Positions 1 to 9,500 of a stretch of 34,168 bases of DNA are shown here, in pieces. Numbering within the stretch: position 1 is the stretch's first letter; each line of letters opens with the position of its first letter. Origin of the DNA: Chloromonas sp. AAM2 (Eukaryota; Chlorophyta; Chlorophyceae; Chlamydomonadales; Chlamydomonadaceae); assembly GCA_004335635.1 (NCBI GenBank), contig QAXH01004059.1:1-34168 (forward strand), written 5' to 3'. The notes under the pieces were generated by a model. It made no database searches. It was not told the DNA's origin and saw nothing but the letters and a program-made list of their open reading frames with translations. The position numbers and the translations under genes were made by a program.

Positions 1-504
1 GGCGCTGGCACGGCCGGTTCGGCCGGCTCCGCCTTTGCATCCCCCGCCTCCGCCCCACCCGCACCCTCCGTCTTGACGTCTTCTCCTTCCGGGACCTCCC
101 CTTCTGTCACTTTTCCCGCCTCCGCCTCCTCCTTCACCAACACCGCCCCCTCGCCCGGCTCCGGCACCACCCCGTTCTCACCAAGCGCAACCGCCTTGTC
201 AACCACCATAACCGAATCCCCGTTTGCCACCACCAGAGCATCACCAACATCCACCATGACATCGTCAGTGACTGGCACCAAAGCTGCAGCAACTGCAACC
301 ACGTCACTAGCTGCCGTTGCGGCCACTTCAGCTGCAGGAGAGGTGCCTTCCTCGGCTTCTTTCCCGGGTGTTGCAGCAGGGCCCATGGGTGCGGGCGTGC
401 CCTGGCCACCGCAACCTTCCGTCTCCTCCGCCCCACCCTCCCCTTCCTCGTCCTGATCTTCTGCCCCATCATCGCCATCCGCTGCCTGGCTGTCTAGCCA
501 GTCC
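1..504 (-). other. Acidic low-complexity exon, open at the window edge
   Basis: After the acceptor TTTCTGCAG the frame reads DWLDSQAADGDDGAEDQDEE and stays open to base 1. It is rich in Glu, Asp, Ala, Val and Gly, with repeated VKEEAEAG / EGEDVKTEG-like segments. The overlapping frames on the plus strand in this interval (Ser/Pro/Thr-rich) are shadows of it. The exon continues beyond the window, so the protein's C-terminus, and any SET or other domain there, cannot be judged. Confidence 0.8.
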
Positions 505-3500
505 CTGCAGAAATCATTCCACCATACATCGCTCGCATGTGCCAACAGAACATGTGCATCATTCATCATCACGCGTCACTCATGGGTACCTAACAGGGGT
601 TTCATTTTGACGACCCATGCATGCCAATAAAATCGCAGATCACCGATCTATGCCAACTATCACAGCTGTAAACATCCTGTTCCATTACTGCATCAGCGAT
701 GGCGCTTGCAGAGGAGACAGCAAGCGTTCGCCCATGTCAAGACACTTGCATGCTCCATGCACGGCCATGCACATACACACGTGCACCTACTTGTACGCCT
801 CATGCGCTGCAAAGTTTGCCGCAAACATGGAAAGCGATTCCCTGTCCAGGTCGTGCGCAGTCAGCCAGTCCTGCATGGTCTGTTGAGGCTCGCCCTCACT
901 GTCCATCACCCTGCAAGATGTGACATGGCACGTGTCACAGCTACGTGACATGGCATGACAGGTGTCGTCCCGACAAGACAGCAGTCAACGCGCAATAACG
1001 GCCATCGCATCTCACCACAAGAAGACAAGGCTCTGACCCTGCAGCAACGCTACGTGGCTCATCAGAGCAGTACAAAGCAAGCCTTTTTGCCGCCTTTCTT
1101 GGCTGAATCCGCTTGTGAACCGCGCCCATGTTTCAAATGCCTACTGAGGACCCTAGGCACATGTCTCTCTTCTTTTCAACAACGGCAACCGTAGAACCCA
1201 CAATCCACACCCACCACAGGCTTGTCTTCCACTTCTTGGCGTCCCCTTTGCCGCAAATCTGCTCAAACCGCGACGCGCTCATCTCCACCCCTTCATACAC
1301 GACCCTCTGGCTGCGTAGGAGCAGCACAGCCTGCTTGTTGGTGCACAGCACAGGCAGGCTGTCCGGGACGCCCTCGGGAAGCACCATCAACTCAACCTGC
1401 GATCAGGATCATTTGCAAGCTGTTGGTGGATCCCTCCATTTACGCGATCACACCGGCAGCCAGTTCCGGTTTATGCATGAGTGGCAGTTTGCCAATGCAT
1501 TCCTTTCAAAGCTCAGCAGCGTTCATCGCAGAACATGAGGACCGCGCTCGGGGCTTTCGGACAGCGGGCTAAGGCGGCGCGATCAGCTAGACACTGGAGG
1601 CGCAGGCATTGAGGGGCCGCAGGAGTGTGCAGGGGAGTGAGGGCCAGAATTGTGACCCTCTGTCATAGTAATGCTGCCATAGTAACCATGCGACACAAGC
1701 AACTGTGTCTGTAACTTCAAGCAAAGCTTTACTCGAGGCTCAAAGTGCCACGCTCCTGATTGGCTTGCTTCCTCACGCCTTGTGTACCCTACCAACCCTT
1801 TCATGGCCTACCTCGGGCGGTGGTTCGTCGCTAGTGGCTCTGTCTCTGCTGGCAGGATCGCGGGGGCGGTACATGCGCGGGCGGCCCCGCTTCTCCCCTA
1901 TGGGTCCCGATGCCTGGCGGCTCTTGGCCTTGGCCCTTGCCTTGGCGGCCTGCTGCAGCCGCACAAGCTCTGCAGCCACTGTCGGCTCCTCAGGCATCCA
2001 GAAACCCTGTGAGAGCAGAGTGGCACACGTCACTGGCTTACCAGGGCTAGCACTAGCGAGCAAGCTTGTACAGTGGATACAGCAGGCAGCAGGTGGAGCA
2101 GGCAGTGAAACGAGTTAACCAGCATGGTTTATACAACTTGGGCTCGAGGTTTTGTGAGGTTGTTGGGACGGCACAAGGTTGCATGGGCGCACCATTCTCC
2201 TTCTGCAGTCGATGATTGATGAGCAGCACGCCCCAGTGCCTGCCTTGCCCTACCTTGAGCGTGGTGCAGCTCGCCCTGTGCCTGCCTTGCTCTACCTTGA
2301 GCGTGGTGCAGCTCGCCCCAGTGCCTGCCTTGCCCTACCTTGAGCGTGGTGCAGCTCGCCCTATGCCTGCCTTGCCCTACCTTGAGCGTGGTGCAGCTCG
2401 CCCTGTGCCTGCCTTGCCCTACCTTGAGCATGGTGCAGCTCGCCCTGTGCCTGCCTTGCCCTACCTTGAGCGTGGTGCAGCCCGCCCCGGTGCCGTGTGA
2501 CACCCACTCGGTGCCGTCCAGGGGCTCCGCGCGCGCACATCCCGTGGGACACCTGCATGCAACAAGGCAGCAAGAGCGCACACGTACGCGTTGCAAGGGA
2601 ATGGACGCAAATCAGGAGGCCGATGCTCAACCCTGTGAAAAAACTGGGGGCGATACTAACACCAAACACAAGCTGTGCGCAACGAATTGTAAGCAGGATG
2701 ACATGGGTAAGCAGGCCGAGGCTCATTCCTGCAATGCATGCAATGCATAAAGGCGAGCCTGGCAACAAACAACGGACAGGCAGCCACCCCAGCACACCCC
2801 ACATAGCCACCGGCACAAGCCAGGTGGCACAACACAACACAAGCCTGCTGGCCTTGTCCAAAAAAAAAAAGCACGAAAAAGGCACGAGGCTGCTGCAAAG
2901 CCAACAACCAAACCCTGCCTTACGTGCCAAGTACAGTTAATTGTGTCAAAAGAAGCTGTTGTACAAACAGGTAATCACAAGTGTGACACGGCCTGATTAC
3001 TCCAACCCCAGCCACTCAACGGCTTCTCATGCCATATGCTTGATATACCAGAATGGCCTTGCCAACCTTCGGCCAGTCTTAGTTGGCTTCTCACTCACCT
3101 GGGAACCGGCAGCGCCGGCAGAGGCGGGAAGGGCTGGCAGTTGTACAGCCCGTGACCGTCGGCTGAGCTGCCAAACTCCTCATCAGCACTCACACGGGTG
3201 ATGCCTGTGCACAGAAACCGACAACCGTTTCTCAGGCCGCTATCATAACTTGCTCCACATCTCTTTCTGTCGCCATCTGCCCTCGACCGACAGATGCCCA
3301 CCCTCCTTTCCTGCCAAGCGTGTCGCACTCGCTTTTGGCTACCAGACATGACCTTTCTAACCACCCACCAGTTCACACGACTCATAGCACCTGTTTTCGC
3401 GAAAACCCTCAAACCACTTGCGCACTCAGACCACCTGTTTTCATAATCCCCCGATTTTGCCAGTAACCCAACCCTTTTTCGCACCCGAAACGTGCAGCTT

Positions 3501-6500
3501 TGGCTTGCAGTGCTTCGGACACAGACAAATGAGTTGCAGTCCGCCCCCCGGTGCGGTTGACTCTGCCATTTCCATGGTCAGGCCGGCCATGCGCCCACAC
3601 AGGGGGTGGTAGGCGGTGTAGCAAGTGGAGCACTGGACCTTGGCACCCATCTGCACACAGGGCCAGGAACGGCATGGGGCGTTGGAGGATGGCAACAAAT
3701 CCTCAACACATCAAGTTGATTTTAATGTATGACGACATGGGCTGTGAAACCCATCCTTTCCTTATGTATGGCGACAGAATAGCTCAGGCTACATGAGCGT
3801 TGCAAGTCGCCATGTGATCAGCATGCCTCATTGCATTCCGCACACCTTTTGTTTGCATATGCAGCACGTGAGCTCCCATCGCTCCCTCTGGATGTGCAGG
3901 ATGCGGTCGATGGGCTCCATACGCAGCGGGTCCACACACGTCACCTCGGGGATCCACTGCATGCAGGCTGAAGAGAGAAACAGGCAAAGAAACGTGTGTA
4001 GAAACGTGCGCAGCGGGTCAGGACAGGTCACCTCGGGAATCCACTGCATGCAGGTTGAACGGAAATGCATGCAAAGAAGCATGTGAAACCATGTAACACA
4101 AACGTCTCAGAAAGGGCAGATGAGGGACAACAAGACAAACTGACCATAACCAGCCAAGCATGTACTTGAACAAGTACGACGCAGTGACGCTTGCTGGTGA
4201 CACCTGAAGCTGTGTAATAATAATGAATGGCTGGCCTGATGGACAAATCATACGCTAGAACGAATGCATGCTTGGTCTGATCGTCAAGTGCTCATGTCAG
4301 GCCTGTGTGCCCGTCCTACCTGCGTGGCACCACATGCCCGGTAATGTGGTGGGCTTGAGTGCGCCGCCTGTCACCGGGCACAGACAGCACTGCGGGTCGG
4401 GCTGGCCCTGCGCACACAACCAACAGCACATGCAAGCACACATGCACACTCAGGCCCAAAATCAGGCACAAGCCACTGCTGCTCAGGCTGAAAAAGTACA
4501 GACCGGCTGGAGAAGCGGCATTTCTGGGTCGTTGCAGCAACGGGCTGTCCATCCCACCCGGCCCGACATTCCGCCCCACGTGCTGCCTCCAGGGTTGCTT
4601 CTATGCTCATAAAACATGGGACGTGTTTGCTAATAAAACATGGGGCTCATAAATGGGGACGTGTATGCTCATAAAACATGGGGCGTGTTTGCTAATAAAA
4701 CATGACATGGACGTGCAAGTCATGTACATACCTTGTTGCACTGTTATCATCACTACCACTGACTTGCACACCGTTTCCCGCATGGTCCTTCCCCACCCAC
4801 CTCCTCCTTGAGTTCGCATGCCCTGCACATCCAGATGTCGTTCACCCCCGGCAGCTCCTGCACCCCATAGCAGCTCTGGTGCAGGGTGATGCCGCACGCG
4901 TCGCAGCTGATCAGCTGGTCGCAGTCGTAGTCAACGTCACTGCCGCACACACAGCAGTGGTCGCCCGCCCAGCGCACCTGGAGGCACAGGACGGGACGGG
5001 TGGTGCACAATATGCACAAGAGACTGAACGAGCACACGGCAAATAAGGCGTAGGAGTTCGCAGACAATTAGAATGAGGTAAAGCTCGACAGCCAAGACTG
5101 TGAATGCAGTTGAGCTGCAAGCCTAGACTACAAACGCTGGCCTCACTTTAGATTGCCCAACTTCAAAGTGTGCAGATCCCAACAACCTTTCACGAGTTGA
5201 GGTCCAGTCACCAATTCACTGGGTGGGGTGATTCTGCTTTACAGCAGCAATTCGGCATACCTTGATTGGCTTGTAGTTGCCGTACTTGACGTCTTCGTGA
5301 GGTGGCCAGGTGGGGATGATGGCCTGGTGGTGGTGATGGTGGTGGTGATGGTGGCGGCGCGGACGGCCCCCATCCTCCCCGGTCTCTCTGGCCTCGTGCT
5401 TTTGCGCCAGCAGGGCGCGCCGAGCCGCACCCACCTCGCGTGGGCCCTGTGTATCACATGTGTGAATGGGACAGACTGATGTGTATGTCTATAAGGAGGG
5501 AGCCAAAAGGGTCGGCAACGGCGCAGCTGCACTATCGAATTTCCCTAAGCAGAGCCATGTAGCAGGTTTTACATTTAAAGCCGGAGCGTTGCACCCTTCA
5601 GTATGTGTACTCATTTGCATGCTCCTGGGTTGTGTGTGTGGCTAGGGAAGCTTACATAGGGCGCACGGTGTTGGCAACGATCACAGTGAAATGCTTGCAC
5701 ACAGCCCACAGCATGCCCCTGCCACAAGGTCTACGCCAGAGTTGGCGCGTTGCCTTCCTCAGATTGTTTGCTCACCTCCGCTGCCCCGTCACTGCCCACG
5801 TCATGCATCACCATGCGCGCTGCCTTCTCCCGCACAAGCGGTGCACCCGTGAACTCTATCATGGGAGGAGTGCCTGCAACGTGGACACCATAGGGTAGAC
5901 GGGTCATGGCGCACTTGCAACAGCATCATAAAGTGCAGGCAGGCGACATGACTATCAATCGCTTGCAATACGACAGGCAGTTGCAAGTCACTCCTGCACA
6001 GCCGCAACACAACCGACCAACTAAGGCCTGCCATGGTATCATGCAGTGCAGCCCAATGTCTGCAGCAGTGCCATCAGGTGTTGCATCACAACCTTGACTG
6101 TCATGCCATCTCATCTTGCATCACAGCTGACCAACTGACTGTGTCGATGCACGCAATGCAGCTCCCGATGCAGCTCAAGGACAAGCAAAAGAGATTGAGT
6201 CGGAAAGCATAAATATAATGATAGTATTCGCTCTCACCCAGCTGTCTTGCAGGTTTGACGTCCACCCCCCTGAGGTCAAAGTACCGGCCTATGGGCATGC
6301 TGGACACCCCATGAGGCACCTCCGGCGCACCGCCACCCGGCTCGATCTGAACACAACAAGCACACAGGCCAGGCAAACACGTGTGTGTGTGTGTGTGTGT
6401 GTGTGCACATGTGTGTGATTCGTCTAGTAACAAGAGCGCTTCTTCACGCTAGAAGATGGAACGGTTTGGGTATTTGTTTTGATGCTGCGATCCTGTTGTG

Positions 6501-9500
6501 TTCACATTCACATTGTGTACGCTGCCATAGAAACCGAGCACACGGCCTGTGTGACTGTCTGATTCTCTGCCTCTTTTTAAAACATTGAGAGCGCTTCTCC
6601 ACGCCATGGGATCAGATCGGGATGGAACAATCAACGTACTGTTTGATGCTCTGTTGTTGTTTGTGTTCCACCTGGGAGCGTTTTCTAGCTGAACGGACAT
6701 GGCACAACCTGGGTGGTGTTTGTCTTGATGCTGCGCCTCTGGATCACACCAGGAGAGCGTTTCCACGCTATCAATAAAACAGTCTGGAAATGCTCCAATT
6801 GTCCTCTCACCTTGATGCTGGCCTTCCACTTCTTTGCTGCTCCCGCGCCACAGTGCTGCTCCCAGTGGGTGGGGTGGAACTCACGTGACTGAAACAGCAA
6901 GCACGTGGCACATGTGCTCAAGTCAGAATCATGCATCCACATATGCATGACACCATACCATCAAAATGTGCATGGCACAAAACTGGATGGTAGTCAAGAG
7001 GCAGGCTGCATAGATATGACTGTCCATGCCCGAGGAATAGCACAAATCGCGTGGTGCACTAGCAAGTAACATGATGACAACCGTTCTAGTGAGAAGGCAG
7101 GTCATGGGCTTCAAGACCCACACAAGGATCTATCTAACAAGCTACACCATGAGATATGTTATTGTGGTTGGACAAATCCTGGGCTCCAAGACCGGCTACA
7201 TGATCTTGTCATCACTCCTTCCTGAACCAGTAGTAGTCAAGCGCCGAGCTGTGCAGCCATGGCTGCCAATGTCCGAACAATAGCACAAGCCGTGTGTTCT
7301 GCAGTGGCCACGTGAGTGTGCTTGTGGTCCACATGATGACAAGCCTTGTGAGAAAGCAGGCCTTGAGCTTCAAGGTACACTCTTCTCAACCAGAGGCCAC
7401 ATGAGTGTGCTTAGTCCGTCTCTCAACCAGAGGCCACGTGAGTGTGCATAAACCGTTTCTGAACCAGAGGCCACGTGGGTGTGCCTAGCAGCCCACCTCT
7501 GGTGGCGCCTTGACGCAGCGGTAGCACTCGCAGAGCACCTTGCCTTGCATGAGGTAGAAACGGCCCGGCATGTTCTGGCAGCTCACCGCCATCTGCCAAG
7601 CAGGCAGGACATGCAGGCACCCGTGCGCTCATGGCATCCTGGACAAGACGTCAATGCCACTTGAACAAACTAACAACAGCAACAACAGTGCGGGCCAGCA
7701 GGTGTTGCAAAATGCATGTAGTGTACTGGTGCTGCATGTGCTTGTAGCGTGCTGGGCAAGTCGTCAATGCCATTTGGTCAAACAGGGATGTGCGGCATTG
7801 AGTGTAGCAGCATGGGTGCCTGGTATGCAAGTGTACCGGTTCTGATGAAGTGCGACCCACCTCCTGTGGCAGGTCATCGACCGTTTCTGCAGCTGTGAAA
7901 CCATGGACAGTGTACCGGCCAGTGGTCGGCTCTGGGGGTGGGGTGGGAGGCTTGCCGCTGACAGCAGCACCTGCTGCTTCGCTGCCAATAGCCGCCACAA
8001 CTCTTGCCAGCGTGCCGGTCCCGCCAACACCACCACTGCTGTTAGCCGTACCATCCCTTGTCCCGCTGCCGCCCGCACCGCCCCCGGCCGCCCGATCTGC
8101 ACTACCCTCCCGCACATGCGCATGCAGCACAGCCACGTACCCCGGCTTCCGACCACCCCGGCCCTTAGCAAGCGATGCCCTTGCTCGCTTGGACGGCTGC
8201 ACCATGCCATCTTCCTCCTCCTCTTCCTCCTGCTCTGACTCGGTGTGAGCGCCAGCGTATGCACGACCAGGCGCAGGAGGTGGAGGGGCGAAGTACTGGC
8301 TGACGCTAGTGAGGGCAGAACGCCCTCTGCCCCTGCCGTTAGGCCGCCCTCTGACACCTACGCTGCCTCCACGACCAGCCTTGCCCCTGCCCTTGCCACC
8401 CTTCTTCCCCTTGCCCCTTCCCTCCTCCTCGCTATTCTCTTCCTCCACCGACTCATCCTCTTCCTCGTCCTCCTCAAACGCATCAGCTTCGTAATCCTGC
8501 GACACAGCTTGTGGCTGACGGCGGTACGGTCCTGTAACGTACTGTTGTGCGACTGCCACTCCGCTGCTGCTTTCGTACCCCCAAGACGCCGGTGCAGCCC
8601 GCTTGACCCCTCCTGCTGATTGTGCTGGCCTGCCTGGGGCTCCAGCACTGCCTGAAGCTTGCGCTGGCCTGCCAGAAGCCCCAGCACCCCCTGTAGCCAT
8701 CAGCCTGTTCAATGCTGCCAGGGGTGCGGCTGGCGGTTGGGGTGCTGAACGGGAGTCCCTTGCCCCACGCCCCTTGCCATTGTTGAGCAAACCAGCCCCT
8801 GCCATGATGGTGTGAGGGTCCAGGTGCGGCAAGGGGTGACGGCCCACCAACATGCATTGCGCCTGGTACTCGGTGAACCACGCCTGGTACTGGTTCATCT
8901 GGGCCTGCAGTGCGTGCAGACTCATAAGCAGGTCAGGAACATACCTGTGCAACAACTACAAATCAGATATCTTGTGATCCATGCGCATCATAGTCAGTTT
9001 TGCCTTTCATGGTAAGACTTGTCATGGCAGCAGGATGGCCAGCGCCTATTCGACGCATGGTGCTGCTAGCGTCTCCAGGCAGGCTACCCAATTCCATGGT
9101 GTAGCCACACAGAGTGGGATGCACCCTTATGATTGTGGCCCGGCATGTCGTGGTTTAGCACAGCCACAGCACCCAGCTTTGATCAACAGCACGATGAAGG
9201 CCAGACACAGTGTGTTCTGTGTGGCAATATGTTGGTGTTAACCTGAACCCCGGATGCCAACTTTCTGACCATCAATGCATTGTGATGAAAGCCAACTGCA
9301 ACTTCTGTGTGACCAGCAATGTGCTGTTGTGCACCAAAACCCAGCCTGCCAAGGGCACGTTTGATTGCCCTTTGCCGTGGGCAGGCGAGCGCCCCTTACC
9401 TGAAACATACCCATTTCCTGGGTTGCCCGTGCCTGGTACCCGGCCTGCTCTCCAGGCATAAGCTGGTCCCAGGCTTGAGCCAGAACATTCGGATCCAATT

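Larger units (their letters stand above)
3473..4977 (-). other. PHD finger plus extended PHD (ePHD), ATX/BRPF type
   Basis: Four exons (4977-4801, 4407-4320, 3967-3846, 3650-3473) form the whole cassette. The first PHD shows the Cys4-His-Cys3 set: C-x2-C in CCVC, SCDAC, the LHQSCYG His/Cys pair, and WMCRAC. The zinc knuckle follows as CCLCPVTGGALKPT and WCHAAC, then the ePHD core (WIPEVTC, then RMEPID, then RERWELTCCICKQK), then VQCSTCYTAYHPLCGRMAGL and a final CPKHC. AYHPLC.R.AGL is the signature of ePHDs in plant ATX3-5 and animal BRPF/JADE. In those families the first PHD reads unmodified H3 and the ePHD binds DNA or H3. All zinc ligands appear present, so the cassette should be functional. 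Confidence 0.93.
6238..7592 (-). other. SAND domain 1, split over three exons
   Basis: Exons 7592-7497, 6888-6811 and 6346-6238 join in phase. They read MAVSCQNMPGRFYLMQGK, a Cys cluster (CECYRC), then FHPTHWEQHCGAGAAKKWKA and SIKIEPGG..., closing with SMPIGRYFDLRGV. This matches the SAND plan: C..(x)G..(hydrophobic), F.P..FE.H.G....K.WK.SI+, then a short strand. The KKWK run corresponds to the KDWK DNA-contact motif of SAND proteins such as AIRE, Sp100 and DEAF-1. In volvocine algae the RegA-type (VARL) regulators carry a SAND-like domain, so the fold is at home in this lineage. The family assignment comes from reading the motif, not from a profile search. Confidence 0.7.

Noticed and set aside
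73..610. Plus-strand open frames rich in Ser/Pro/Thr
   Set aside because: They are the complement of the acidic minus-strand exon 504-1, whose frame is open to the edge and joins upstream exons in phase.
2216..2750. Repetitive open frames on both strands (for example LHHAQGRARQAQGE repeats)
   Set aside because: These come from the 42-bp minisatellite, where a period divisible by three keeps several frames open. Only the frame ending CTTLK belongs to an exon.
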